64,000 nucleotides of DNA, taken from the NCBI GenBank assembly GCA_038049695.1, contig CP142453.1:33026501-33090500 (forward strand). The letters run 5' to 3'. Each line of letters opens with the position of its first letter. Position 1 is the stretch's first letter. This document shows positions 1 to 10,816 of the stretch, piece after piece. The translations under genes were made by a program, and so were the position numbers. This DNA is from Cinnamomum chago. Taxonomy: Eukaryota; Streptophyta; Magnoliopsida; Laurales; Lauraceae. A model generated the notes under the pieces. It did no database searches and was not told where the DNA came from. It saw only the letters and a program-made list of their open reading frames with translations.

Positions 1-321
1 AAGAGTATTAACCCTTTCCAGGATTTGGTTTCTGTATTCAATTGGAGGGAGGGGTGACGATGCACATTGCTGTTCAAGCATTTGAATTTTTGATTCTAAA
101 TATTTGATATGATTTGACAAATCAGAGAGGTGCTTTCGCATTAGAAAATTACGTTGGCCAGTAAGGCATGCACTCCAAATGTTATCAATAAGGGTTTGAG
201 AAGCAGCAGAGGGTGCTGGATAGAAGGATGGAAAAGGTATTTGAAAGGGTAGTTCTTCATTAACAGGAACAGAGGCTTTATCTGAATCTATGGGTTGTTT
301 GCCTTTATCCTTAGAAGACAT
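1..321 (-). CDS. Component A 3' ORF (381-codon type), partial
   Basis: First 107 codons of the A-specific second ORF; the rest lies outside the window. The ATG is at 319-321 and follows the stop of the polyprotein frame by about 96 bases, the same spacing as in the other A units. See the copy at 18298-19443 for the description of this protein. Confidence 0.8.
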   Translation of the reverse strand, partial: MSSKDKGKQPIDSDKASVPVNEELPFQIPFPSFYPAPSAASQTLIDNIWSACLTGQRNFLMRKHLSDLSNHIKYLESKIQMLEQQCASSPLPPIEYRNQILERVNTL

Positions 322-417
322 GACTGGTTCCCTAAGGGAAGAAAATGGAAATTAGTTATAAAAATCTGTAGTGATGCAATAAAAAACTGTATTTTGGAAA
401 TATGGAGATGTATGCAA

Positions 418-3400
418 TTAAGTATTAATTCCATTTATTCTACCAAGCCGTGGGCTTTCTATGAATTCAAATTTGATAGGCTTATCATCAATTGATGTAT
501 GAATTCCATCGGTATTTACAGAAAATGGCTGAATTTTTAATAAGAAGGGTGTCCCTAAAATGACATCATTCGTTAATGTTTTTGTTACAGCAAAGGAAGT
601 TTGAATGCATTTTCCATTTTTACAGATATGGGCATTTGGAATCTTATAATTGACTATTATATTCTTTCCATTTGCTGTGCCAATGGTGTAATTTTTTATT
701 TTTTCAAAATACTTTGTTGGAATTAATCCTTCACGGATGCAATTTACATCTGCTCCACTGTCAATTAAACAGTCAACAGATAAATTAAATTCTTTGATTT
801 TTAGAGTGACAGTAGTATACCATTTATGATAATGATATTTAGTGATGGAATTTACGAATTCTTGAATTTCTTCATCAAATTCTTTTTCTAAATTAGAATC
901 TTCTTGATTATTTGAGCTAAATTCTTTACCTAATTCAAGGATTTCAATTCTTGTTTTTAATTTAGCAATTTCTTTAGTTGCTTCTTCTTTTAAGTTTGCA
1001 ATTTCATGTTTTGTTTCATTAACTTCATTATGGAGATCTTGAAGGGTTAAAGGTTTTGAAGAGCTTGGTTTTTGGGAAAGAATATCTTTCATGGAAAGTG
1101 ATTGAAAATCTTTATGTTTCTTTGAGGTTTTGTCAGTAGATTTATCTTCAAGCATTTTTCTATAATATTTTTTCTTTTCTTCTTCAGAGGTTATGTTTTC
1201 TATTAATTCCAGAAGTAATTCATCTTGAGCATTTAAAACATTAATTGAGAAATAAGAAGATGAGGAGGAAGAATCATAAGAACTATCTTCGCTTTCGCAG
1301 CATATACAAATATCTTTATTATTTTCGGAATTATGAGAATGATAATCTAATTCATTGATTTTCTTTTTTGAATCTTTATTAAAACAGTTATTTGCAAAAT
1401 GTCCTTCTTTGCCGCATTTATAGCATGTGTAATTAGATTTATTAGTTTTATGGTTTGGTGAAGAGCTGGATTTTCTCTTCTTTGAATTGTATTTTTCATG
1501 TTTTCCTTTTGTATATTTTTTGTGATTTTTATAGGATCGATATGATTTTTCATGATATCGTTTCTTTTTAGACCGATGTTTATGTTGATAAATTCGATTG
1601 GATGGATTTTGTAGGGGTTCATAGCCAAATTGATAGCAAAAATCCCCTAATTCTTGTTTACCAATTTTCTTTTGTTTATGTAAATCGGCTTTAATTTTCA
1701 TATCACTGCAAATAGACATACCAACACGTGAAATTTTTTGAATTAAATCACCATATGTATAGTTAGCATAATTTAATCTTCCATTATTTTGTTCTCGTAG
1801 AACATTTTTTACTTTTTCTGCAAAATGAGTTGGAAGGCCAGAAATAAATTTTTCTTTCCAGAAATCTTCATTAGAATTGAATAATTGAAAAACAAGGGAT
1901 AAAAAGACATCTTTATACCATCTGAAATCAGATAAAGTTCGACATCGAAGATTGATTAATTGTTCTCTGTATTTTTCAATTTGATCACTAACATTTCCAG
2001 AAAAATTGATTAAAATATTATGAATTAGTGTTTCAACAGCATTAGAAATTGGCTGATTATTGGTATTAATAATGGGTTTACCTTCTTCAGTTAGTTTGAC
2101 TGAATTTAGGATACTAGTTTTTTGGATTGAGGTTAGATAATATTCCCACCAGCCATGAAGTTGGCCAGTAAATCCAATTATTATTGATTTAATGATTTCA
2201 GCTTGTGTATTGCCATAGATCATGCCTGCATTTGTATATAGTATCATATTGCGCAGAATATTAAGAATTCCATATTCAGTAAGTCCATCAATATTCCATT
2301 CGACTAATGAACTACCATCATATTTACAATTTGCTATATCAGGAATTTCTTCAAATTGGAGATTCATTGGAGTGGGTCTACTGTAATAATTTTTTGTTTT
2401 TGATGTATGAGTTTTAGGATTGAAAATTCTATTAATTTCAGGGATACATTGATCGTCAGAGTCATCTGTTGAAGTGTCAGTATGAGTGTCTGAAGACATT
2501 TGAATTGATGTTCCTTCAATGACTGCATTAATTGAGGAGCCTTCATTTATTGATTTACCTTTGTCTAAAGGATTGATTCTTAAAGAAATGTCATTTTGAA
2601 AGTCAGCAGGGAGTTTTAATGGCCTTTTGTCTAAAGTCAATTTTGTAATAAATTCTGAACATAATGAAGGGACATCTCTGGATATTTTATACGGAGCTGA
2701 AGAAGTTGATTCGTGTTGAGATATAGTATTTTCAATTCTTTGAGTTTGTGAACCAATAGTCTGTAAATAGAGATTTGTAAAGTTACTTTGTTCAACTAGA
2801 TGAGATATATGTTCAACAGTAAGGAGTTTAGAAGTTGGCAGAGCATTTTTAAATGGAGTGGCAGTGATTTCTTTATGCCTTATAGTTTCTAAAGGAGGGT
2901 GAACCGATTCAACTTTACCTTTCTCGGTTTCCCATGTTTGTGTGGATTTATTAATTGTCATCATTATAGTTCCTTTTTTATTTATTTTGGACGAAAGCCA
3001 ATCAAAGAAAGGGATATTTCGCCGTTCTTGATTCATTTGTTCATACCATAATTCTTTTACTTGAGATCGTTCAAATTTAGAGAATTTGGTAAAAAACCAT
3101 TTTGTCTTTGGATGTTTTAATAAATCTTGTTGAAGGAATTGTTTATCAATTTTGAAATCATGTATTACTTCATTAGATTCATGAATTAAGGAAATTGTAT
3201 TAATTGATGCATTAAAATCGGATTCAGTTAATTTTACTGATTGTATATCTTCATCTTTTGCGCCTGAATAAACAGGGAAAGCTATGCCTGTAGGATGTAT
3301 TGGGGGTGATGTGGGAATAGATGTTTGATGAAAATTAGAAGAGGCTGATTTATAAGATCCAGCGTCTGAAGGGATTGATCTTTTTGTGGATGAAAAGTGT

Positions 3401-4284
3401 GATCTTGGTGTATTGGCAAAATTTATTGTTACTTTTCCAGATGGATGTTCTGTAATAGATTCAACATCTTCATTAATTAAAGGGGTGATTTGTTGAGCTT
3501 CATCAAGCTCCCATTTTCCAGAAAGATTTACATCTTCCCATGTGATGAGTTTGGGGGTGGTGACTTTATTTCGAAAATTTGTAAGGAATAAGGTGGTTAC
3601 TCCTTTGATTTGAGATGAATATGCTATTTCAGGGACAATTGTATTCATTGCTTTATAATAAATTCTGTATACTATTGCAACATTTTGAGATTGAGGTTTC
3701 ATATTGAATCCTTTTGTATGTATTCCTAAAGTGATGGCTTCATGAGCACCGGGATCACTGAGTGATACGGTGTAATTGGGGAAACAATTAAAAAAGGCAG
3801 GGCCGTCATGAAGACTGGCTTCTACCATCCCTATTAGGGAATCTCTGAATGAATTATGTCTTCTATCTCGAACATATGCGAGACAGGATGTATTCAAACC
3901 AAGTCTGGTTAATGGCTTTATTGCAACTTGAACAAGTGCTAGATGCATGTATTTGTATTTTGATTTATGGATTTCAATTTTTTCTGCAGGAATGACCTGT
4001 AGATTTTCTTCATTTTGCTGTATTGAGAGGGTTTCTTCAACCGTCTTTATTACATAATTTGATTTTTGTATGAAAGATCCTTCTTTATAAATTTCTTTTA
4101 AAGAGACTTTAGGTATTGTCCAATCTTGGATTGATTTTTCTAAATCATCAAAACTTATTTCTTCAAGATTTTTAATTGAAATTTTATTTATTATTGGCAT
4201 GATGGATGATGAAGCAGAAGAAGAAGTAGAAGCTGTGTTAGAAGATGAATTTCTTCCGAATGATCTAAAAATTCCAGACATCAT
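418..4284 (-). CDS. Component A polyprotein: movement protein, capsid, zinc finger, protease
   Basis: 1288 codons, open throughout and almost identical to the frames at 14335-18201 and 24693-28559. It differs from them mainly at scattered single residues in the first 100 positions. Domain order and motif positions are given under 14335-18201. It is read from the leader at 4285-4679. Confidence 0.9.
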   Translation of the reverse strand: MMSGIFRSFGRNSSSNTASTSSSASSSIMPIINKISIKNLEEISFDDLEKSIQDWTIPKVSLKEIYKEGSFIQKSNYVIKTVEETLSIQQNEENLQVIPAEKIEIHKSKYKYMHLALVQVAIKPLTRLGLNTSCLAYVRDRRHNSFRDSLIGMVEASLHDGPAFFNCFPNYTVSLSDPGAHEAITLGIHTKGFNMKPQSQNVAIVYRIYYKAMNTIVPEIAYSSQIKGVTTLFLTNFRNKVTTPKLITWEDVNLSGKWELDEAQQITPLINEDVESITEHPSGKVTINFANTPRSHFSSTKRSIPSDAGSYKSASSNFHQTSIPTSPPIHPTGIAFPVYSGAKDEDIQSVKLTESDFNASINTISLIHESNEVIHDFKIDKQFLQQDLLKHPKTKWFFTKFSKFERSQVKELWYEQMNQERRNIPFFDWLSSKINKKGTIMMTINKSTQTWETEKGKVESVHPPLETIRHKEITATPFKNALPTSKLLTVEHISHLVEQSNFTNLYLQTIGSQTQRIENTISQHESTSSAPYKISRDVPSLCSEFITKLTLDKRPLKLPADFQNDISLRINPLDKGKSINEGSSINAVIEGTSIQMSSDTHTDTSTDDSDDQCIPEINRIFNPKTHTSKTKNYYSRPTPMNLQFEEIPDIANCKYDGSSLVEWNIDGLTEYGILNILRNMILYTNAGMIYGNTQAEIIKSIIIGFTGQLHGWWEYYLTSIQKTSILNSVKLTEEGKPIINTNNQPISNAVETLIHNILINFSGNVSDQIEKYREQLINLRCRTLSDFRWYKDVFLSLVFQLFNSNEDFWKEKFISGLPTHFAEKVKNVLREQNNGRLNYANYTYGDLIQKISRVGMSICSDMKIKADLHKQKKIGKQELGDFCYQFGYEPLQNPSNRIYQHKHRSKKKRYHEKSYRSYKNHKKYTKGKHEKYNSKKRKSSSSPNHKTNKSNYTCYKCGKEGHFANNCFNKDSKKKINELDYHSHNSENNKDICICCESEDSSYDSSSSSSYFSINVLNAQDELLLELIENITSEEEKKKYYRKMLEDKSTDKTSKKHKDFQSLSMKDILSQKPSSSKPLTLQDLHNEVNETKHEIANLKEEATKEIAKLKTRIEILELGKEFSSNNQEDSNLEKEFDEEIQEFVNSITKYHYHKWYTTVTLKIKEFNLSVDCLIDSGADVNCIREGLIPTKYFEKIKNYTIGTANGKNIIVNYKIPNAHICKNGKCIQTSFAVTKTLTNDVILGTPFLLKIQPFSVNTDGIHTSIDDKPIKFEFIESPRLGRINGINT

Positions 4285-5571
4285 TAATTAATTATAATCA
4301 CTAATCAGAATGATTGGTGGCCTGTCAACGATTTACGCCACAAAGCCCTAAACGCTCTCCTGGCTAACGGGCAACAAAGGCGACGCGACAAGGGGGCCTC
4401 GGACCCAAATCACTCCTTTTAGCAACAACAACCAATTAACTCTATCTAGTCAAGTTAGATCAAAATTCAGAAATGCAGCTACCTAACATAGATTCGATTC
4501 TACTATGCAAACAACAAACAAATAACCAAAGAAGGAAAGAGACATGATGCATGCAAAATTTTGCAAATAAATTGAAATAATTGAAAGCTTAAAGAGCTAT
4601 CAAAATGGATAAAGGAATTGATACTTCATTGATAAAATATTTCTTACAATAAGAGAAGACTGGGATGGCTCTGATACCAATTCGACGAGACCGGGACCGA
4701 ACCAGTAAACTCTAAGTAAGACTGAATTGAAAGAAGGGAAAGAAAGCGGAAAATTTACAAGTGTAAGTATTTGATGATGTGAGACAAGGGCTCACAATCC
4801 CTATTTATAGACCTTCATACTGAATTACATTTGAAATGTATTTGAAATCCGCAATGGGATAAGATGTATACGTCATTTGTACTGTATCACTGTCGCATAT
4901 AATATGCATTACTGTTGCTGCTGCATGAGTGAACTGTATTACTGACTTCATTGCTGACAGACTTTATCACTGTTGCTGCTGCATGCGTCTGACAGTCGGC
5001 TGATAAATTTATCGCTGTATTTGCTGCAGGGTGCAGGATATACTGTAAGCTCAGCTGAAGCTGCGGAGACTGCAGGGACTTGAGTCTGAAATGTTGACTT
5101 CGAATTCCATAATACTTTATTTGGAATAGTGGTCTATGGAATACTTTAATAAGAATAGTAATCCATAGCTCACAAATGTGGACTTTTGGAATTTTTTATA
5201 ATTCTACAAAATGAGAGCATACGAATGACCTTTATGTGAGTGAGGCATAGGATAATGACATGTGTTGTTTATAAACACATGATGGTGACAAGTATGTATG
5301 GCTTGACTTCATGGAGGCTATGAATTGATAAATGAGATAAAGAAGCTTTATTATTTGCATGACACATGGCTGCATGGGGAGACCGGTGCTGGCTGCATTG
5401 AAAAAACTGCATCTGTGCTGGCTGCATTGACAACTGCATTTTGGACATCTGTATGGCTGAATTAATTCAGCATGGGGGTAGATGCATGCTGCATTTAGAT
5501 GGCGAGATCCGCATTGAGATTTGCATGAGATGCATTTGACAGAGCTGTATGTAGACAGATATTTCTTTATT
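4285..5571 (-). promoter_or_regulatory. Viral intergenic region, promoter, primer site and leader (minus)
   Basis: Non-coding stretch between the end of the B 391-codon ORF (5572) and the A polyprotein ATG (4284). It holds a TATA box (complement of 4802-4809), a TGACGT motif about 65 bases upstream of it that resembles the as-1 type element of 35S promoters, the 12-base tRNA-iMet primer site at 4668-4679, and a leader of about 385 bases. The leader has a 9-codon upstream ORF and a later G/C-rich block. Confidence 0.8.
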
Positions 5572-6747
5572 TTAGAATTCATCTGCTGCTCCAGACGGTG
5601 GCAGTGTTGCATCAGAATCATCTTTATTGACGGAACCATGAGAAGAAGATACTTCTTGAACGAATCCGCTGTATTTATTCATAAGGGGATTTCTGAGAAA
5701 TAAAATTTCATTCTGCATACGCTGAATTTCTTTGAGAAGATCCATATGCTGCTGAGTATTGATTGGAGTTGCAGGAGATGAGGTTGTACCATGAACAGCA
5801 TCTTTGAAGCTCTTTGATAATTTTGGATTAGGAGTGATCTGCTTCTTGATTTGAGGAATAGCGGTATTGGGTTGTATAATAAGAGAAGCTTGAGGAGAGG
5901 AATGATGAGATTTATTGAGAAATTGAGAAACGTCAAATTTATCCCACCATTTAATATAAGAAATACGAACAAAACATGATGGCTTCATTTCTTGGGATTT
6001 ACCATATTCCCATCGGAAAATCCATGGAATAGTGGATGAAGAAATAAATTTTAAGAAAGAATATGAAGGTTCAGCAATTTCAAAACTGGATTGAGATTCA
6101 AATGCTTGATAATAGCTTAATAAAGCTTCTGGAAGGATGCAGGATTGTGCACCAAAACGGAGCCACCAATTATGCCAGAACCAACAAGGAATATTTTGAT
6201 TGCATTTGGATGAAAAGCTAAGGTACCAAGAATGAGATCGTTTTGAATTTTGATATAATAAAGTATATTCCCAAGCATTCATATAGTCATAGTAGTCATA
6301 GGGCCAAGAACTCCCATTGGGATTGGTGACAGTTTTTGGTGAGAATAGATTGTCGGCCCAATCAGTGATTGTATGAATATGCATAATCTTTATTTTTGAA
6401 AAGGCATGTTCTCCATCTCTATCTTCATGAGTGATGATAGCACTTTTTGACTGAATTAGAATAGCTTCATAGTACTTGTGAGAAATATTGGGGGCTTTTG
6501 GAACAAAATGGCAATTTTTTCTGTAGAGTTTTGAGAGAATTTGATCAATTGTAAGGTTGGCATGGATTTTATCATCAAGGAAGAAAAGGGCATATTCAAA
6601 GATCTTTATGTATTGAGATTTTTTGAAAGGATTGGAACGATAGGGTGCTTGCAGCATGGGAGAAGGATTTAAGGCATTGAATTTATTGTTGGAAAGAATA
6701 TTTATTGTATCAATGACTGGATTTTTTCCTTTTCCTCTTGGATGCAT
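5572..6747 (-). CDS. Component B 3' ORF (391 codons), function unknown
   Basis: Same protein as at 22230-23405, where it is described; the predicted residues match those of the copies at 22230 and 39066. The ATG overlaps the end of the RT frame by 38 bases. Confidence 0.85.
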   Translation of the reverse strand: MHPRGKGKNPVIDTINILSNNKFNALNPSPMLQAPYRSNPFKKSQYIKIFEYALFFLDDKIHANLTIDQILSKLYRKNCHFVPKAPNISHKYYEAILIQSKSAIITHEDRDGEHAFSKIKIMHIHTITDWADNLFSPKTVTNPNGSSWPYDYYDYMNAWEYTLLYQNSKRSHSWYLSFSSKCNQNIPCWFWHNWWLRFGAQSCILPEALLSYYQAFESQSSFEIAEPSYSFLKFISSSTIPWIFRWEYGKSQEMKPSCFVRISYIKWWDKFDVSQFLNKSHHSSPQASLIIQPNTAIPQIKKQITPNPKLSKSFKDAVHGTTSSPATPINTQQHMDLLKEIQRMQNEILFLRNPLMNKYSGFVQEVSSSHGSVNKDDSDATLPPSGAADEF

Positions 6748-9700
6748 CTTTCTTCACCTTGTTTCTACCCTGTAAAAATTCACGAGATAGAAAATCGGGA
6801 AGAGAATTTGAAGAACCTTTTATATATTCAATGTCAAAATCAAAAATAGCAAGTAAAGCTTGCCAACGAGCAAAAATTTGTTTTGATGCAAGGTTTTTGA
6901 CATCATTTTCCAAAACTTCTTTTGCTGATTTGCAATCAATTCGTAAGAGGAATTTTTGATTCAAAATATCACTTTGAAATTTGAGTATGCATGAGACTAT
7001 GGCAAGGACTTCTTTCTTTATTGTAGAGTAATTTTGTTGAGTAGTATTCCAAGTGCCAGAATAAAATCTAATAATTTGTTCCTTTGATTGTGCGGATCTT
7101 TGAAGTAGGATTCCACCAAATCCTATTTCTGAAGCATCTGTTTGGATTATTTTAAATAAATCTGGATTTGAAATATTTAAGCATGGTAATGTTTTCACTT
7201 TTTGTTTTATTTTTTGTATTGCTTCTGTATGTTGAGGAGTCCATTGTTCTGCCGAATTTTTTAAACATTTTTGTAAAAGATTTCTTTCTTTAGAGAGGTT
7301 TTGATAAAAATCAGAGACATAATTTAAACACCCTAAAAATCTTTGTAATTGTTTTTTATCGGTGATTTCATCAGGGAAATTGTCAGCAAATTTGATTACT
7401 CTTTCAACAGGAGTTATCATTTTGTTTGATATTTTATAGCCAAGAAATTGGATTTCTGTTTGAAAAAGTTTTATTTTTCTTTGAGAAAGGACTAAGCCAT
7501 TTTTCTTTATGATCCATTTGAAAGTCTTTAAATGTTTCCAGTGATCATCAATAGATTTAGAAAAAATTAAAATATCATCAATGTAAACAATTGAGAAATT
7601 TTTATAAGGGTGAAAGATTTCATTCATCATTTCTTGGAAGGCTGAAGGAGCATTTTTTAGCCCAAAAGGCATGACGTTCCATTCATAATGGCCAAAAGGG
7701 ACAGTAAAGGCGGTTTTATAACGATCATTTTCTTCGACCTGTATTTGCCAAAATCCTGATTTGAGATCAAATTTTGAAAATATAAAAGCTTCATATAAAC
7801 GAGTAATAAGATCTTGTTTATTAGGAATTGGATATCTAATTGATTGAAGGACTTTATTTAATGGTTTATAATTGATGACGAGGCGAGGAGCCCCTCGTTC
7901 CTTTTCAGGAGCATTTTCAACATAAAAGGCTGCACAACTCCAAGGAGAATGTGATTTGCGGATTAATTTCTTTTGAAGTAAATCTTTAATTTCTTTATCA
8001 CATAAGTCTAAGAGTCTAGGACTCATTTGAGATGGTCTTGCTTTAGTAGGAATATCTCTTTCATTAAAAGTAGAAATATATGGTAAGGATACTAGATGCT
8101 TTTTTCGATGCCAAAAGGCAGAAGGTATTTCAGAACAACATTCATTTATTAGAGAGGTTTGAAAATTATTAATTTTATTTTCAGATGAATTTGATTTTAA
8201 TTGATCTTCAATTCGACAGAGATAAATGTCATTTTTAAGATTTTCAATATATTTTTCTTTATTAGATATGAGTAGATTTATTTGATTGATTTTTCCAATA
8301 TTTGAAAGTATAGAAACAGGTTGAAAATTAAGATTAGAAATTTTTTCAAAAGAGTTTTCTTCAATAAATTGTTTGAGAGTAATAGCATTAATGATGAATT
8401 TGTCTTGAGCACTTAATACATTTATTGAGGAATAGGAAGGATGTAATTCATTATGTTCTTCATGATCAGAGATGTTTTCTTCGAGATGAGTTTGTAAAAT
8501 TGATGTTTTCGAGGTAGAGTCTGTAGAGAAGGATTTGTTTATAGAAGTTGTATTTAATGTATTTAATGTAGTAGTTGACTCTTTAGGAACTAAATTGAGA
8601 GTAGGTTGCGGGAAACTAGTTTTTAAAGAATTATTTATTTCTTTATGTTTTATAGTTTCTAAAGGGGGGTGAACCGATTCAACTTTACCTTTCTCGGTTT
8701 CCCATGTTTGTGTGGATTTATTAATTGTCATCATTATAGTTCCTTTTTTATTTATTTTGGACGAAAGCCAATCAAAGAAAGGGATATTTCGCCGTTCTTG
8801 ATTCATTTGTTCATACCATAATTCTTTTACTTGAGATCGTTCAAATTTAGAGAATTTGGTAAAAAACCATTTTGTCTTTGGATGTTTTAATAAATCTTGT
8901 TGAAGGAATTGTTTATCAATTTTGAAATCATGTATTACTTCATTAGATTCATGAATTAAGGAAATTGTATTAATTGATGCATTAAAATCGGATTCAGTTA
9001 ATTTTACTGATTGTATATCTTCATCTTTTGCGCCTGAATAAACAGGGAAAGCTATGCCTGTAGGATGTATTGGGGGTGATGTGGGAATAGATGTTTGATG
9101 AAAATTAGAAGAGGCTGATTTATAAGATCCAGCGTCTGAAGGGATTGATCTTTTTGTGGATGAAAAGTGTGATCTTGGTGTATTGGCAAAATTTATTGTT
9201 ACTTTTCCAGATGGATGTTCTGTAATAGATTCAACATCTTCATTAATTAAAGGGGTGATTTGTTGAGCTTCATCAAGCTCCCATTTTCCAGAAAGATTTA
9301 CATCTTCCCATGTGATGAGTTTGGGGGTGGTGACTTTATTTCGAAAATTTGTAAGGAATAAGGTGGTTACTCCTTTGATTTGAGATGAATATGCTATTTC
9401 AGGGACAATTGTATTCATTGCTTTATAATAAATTCTGTATACTATTGCAACATTTTGAGATTGAGGTTTCATATTGAATCCTTTTGTATGTATTCCGAGA
9501 GTGATGGCTTCATGAGCACCGGGATCACTGAGTGATACGGTGTAATTGGGAAAACAATTAAAAAAGGCAGGGCCGTCATGAAGACTGGCTTCTACCATCC
9601 CTATTAGGGAATCTCTGAATGAATTATGTCTTCTATCTCGAACATATGCGAGACAGGATGTATTCAAACCAAGTCTGGTTAATGGCTTTATTGCAACTTG

Positions 9701-10054
9701 AACAAGTGCTATATGCATGTATTTGTATTTTGATTTATGGATTTCAATTTTTTCTGCAGGAATGACCTGTAGATTTTCTTCATTTTGCTGTATTGAGAGG
9801 GTTTCTTCAACCGTCTTTATTACATAATTTGATTTTTGTATGAAAGATCCTTCTTTATAAATTGCTTTTAAAGAGACTTTAGGTATTGTCCAATCTTGGA
9901 TTGATTTTTCTAAATCATCAAAACTTATTTCTTCAAGATTTTTAATTGAAATTTTATTGATTATTGGCATGATGGATGATGATGCAGAAGAAGAATTAGA
10001 AGCTGTGTTAGAAGATGAATTTCTTCCGAATGATCTAAAAATTCCAGACATCAT
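6710..10054 (-). CDS. Component B polyprotein: movement protein, reverse transcriptase, RNase H
   Basis: 1114 codons, the full-length form of the B frame. Residues 1 to about 465 are nearly identical to the start of the component A polyprotein and contain the caulimovirid (30K-type) movement protein. A serine/threonine-rich linker with no zinc finger and no DSGA protease motif follows. The reverse transcriptase has its YIDD catalytic motif near residue 824, and RNase H has its first catalytic aspartate (QTDAS) near residue 973, a KKEVLAI glutamate motif and an LRIDCKSA aspartate motif. These are the caulimovirid replication enzymes, which make DNA from the pregenomic RNA. The missing capsid and protease are carried by component A. 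The frame ends in a short basic tail that overlaps the next ORF. Confidence 0.93.
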   Translation of the reverse strand: MMSGIFRSFGRNSSSNTASNSSSASSSIMPIINKISIKNLEEISFDDLEKSIQDWTIPKVSLKAIYKEGSFIQKSNYVIKTVEETLSIQQNEENLQVIPAEKIEIHKSKYKYMHIALVQVAIKPLTRLGLNTSCLAYVRDRRHNSFRDSLIGMVEASLHDGPAFFNCFPNYTVSLSDPGAHEAITLGIHTKGFNMKPQSQNVAIVYRIYYKAMNTIVPEIAYSSQIKGVTTLFLTNFRNKVTTPKLITWEDVNLSGKWELDEAQQITPLINEDVESITEHPSGKVTINFANTPRSHFSSTKRSIPSDAGSYKSASSNFHQTSIPTSPPIHPTGIAFPVYSGAKDEDIQSVKLTESDFNASINTISLIHESNEVIHDFKIDKQFLQQDLLKHPKTKWFFTKFSKFERSQVKELWYEQMNQERRNIPFFDWLSSKINKKGTIMMTINKSTQTWETEKGKVESVHPPLETIKHKEINNSLKTSFPQPTLNLVPKESTTTLNTLNTTSINKSFSTDSTSKTSILQTHLEENISDHEEHNELHPSYSSINVLSAQDKFIINAITLKQFIEENSFEKISNLNFQPVSILSNIGKINQINLLISNKEKYIENLKNDIYLCRIEDQLKSNSSENKINNFQTSLINECCSEIPSAFWHRKKHLVSLPYISTFNERDIPTKARPSQMSPRLLDLCDKEIKDLLQKKLIRKSHSPWSCAAFYVENAPEKERGAPRLVINYKPLNKVLQSIRYPIPNKQDLITRLYEAFIFSKFDLKSGFWQIQVEENDRYKTAFTVPFGHYEWNVMPFGLKNAPSAFQEMMNEIFHPYKNFSIVYIDDILIFSKSIDDHWKHLKTFKWIIKKNGLVLSQRKIKLFQTEIQFLGYKISNKMITPVERVIKFADNFPDEITDKKQLQRFLGCLNYVSDFYQNLSKERNLLQKCLKNSAEQWTPQHTEAIQKIKQKVKTLPCLNISNPDLFKIIQTDASEIGFGGILLQRSAQSKEQIIRFYSGTWNTTQQNYSTIKKEVLAIVSCILKFQSDILNQKFLLRIDCKSAKEVLENDVKNLASKQIFARWQALLAIFDFDIEYIKGSSNSLPDFLSREFLQGRNKVKKDASKRKRKKSSH

Positions 10055-10449
10055 TAATTAATTATAATCACTAATCAGAATGATTGGTGGCCTGTCAACG
10101 ATTTACGCCACAAAGCCCTAAACGCTCTCCTGGCTAACGGGCAACAAAGGCGACGCGACAAGGGGGCCTCGGACCCAAATCACTCCTTTTAGCAACAACA
10201 ACCAATTAACTCTATCTAGTCAAGTTAGATCAAAATTCAGAAATGCAGCTACCTAACATAGATTCGAATCTACTATGCAAACAACAAACAAATAACCAAA
10301 GAAGGAAAGAGACATGATGCATGCAAAATTTTGCAAATAAATTGAAATAATTGAAAGCTTAAAGAGCTATCAAAATGGATAAAGGAATTGATACTTCATT
10401 GATAAAATATTTCTTACAATAAGAGAAGACTGGGATGGCTCTGATACCA
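10055..10449 (-). promoter_or_regulatory. Viral leader and primer site (minus)
   Basis: B leader from the polyprotein ATG back to the tRNA-iMet primer site at 10438-10449. Its promoter is missing, because the inverted junction follows within about ten bases. Confidence 0.75.
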
Positions 10450-10816
10450 ATTTGACGTTTCTCAATTTCTCAATAAATCTCATCATTCCTCTCCGCAAGC
10501 TTCTCTTATTATACAACCCAATACCGCTATTCCTCAAATCAAGAAGCAGATCACTCCTAATCCAAAATTATCAAAGAGCTTCAAAGATGCTGTTCATGGT
10601 ACAACCTCATCTCCTGCAACTCCAATCAATACTCAGCAGCATATGGATCTTCTCAAAGAAATTCAGCGTATGCAGAATGAAATTTTATTTCTCAGAAATC
10701 CCCTTATGAATAAATACAGCGGATTCGTTCAAGAAGTATCTTCTTCTCATGGTTCCGTCAATAAAGATGATTCTGATGCAACACTGCCACCGTCTGGAGC
10801 AGCAGATGAATTCTAA
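10450..10816 (+). pseudogene. Component B 3' ORF, C-terminal fragment
   Basis: The last 120 or so codons of the 391-codon ORF, covering the proline/serine-rich linker and the short coiled coil at the C-terminus. It starts at the inverted junction. Confidence 0.8.

Larger units (their letters stand above)
1..4679 (-). mobile_element. Component A copy 1 (cut by window start)
   Basis: Minus-strand A unit running from its primer site (4668-4679) through the leader and the 1288-codon frame into the 381-codon frame, which runs off the window. What is visible looks whole. Confidence 0.9.
4680..10449 (-). mobile_element. Component B copy 1 (looks whole)
   Basis: Complete B unit of 5770 bases between primer sites 10438-10449 and 4668-4679. 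Both frames are open. It is the best copy for the intact B layout: leader, movement protein plus RT/RNase H frame, overlapping 391-codon ORF, intergenic region. Confidence 0.9.
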
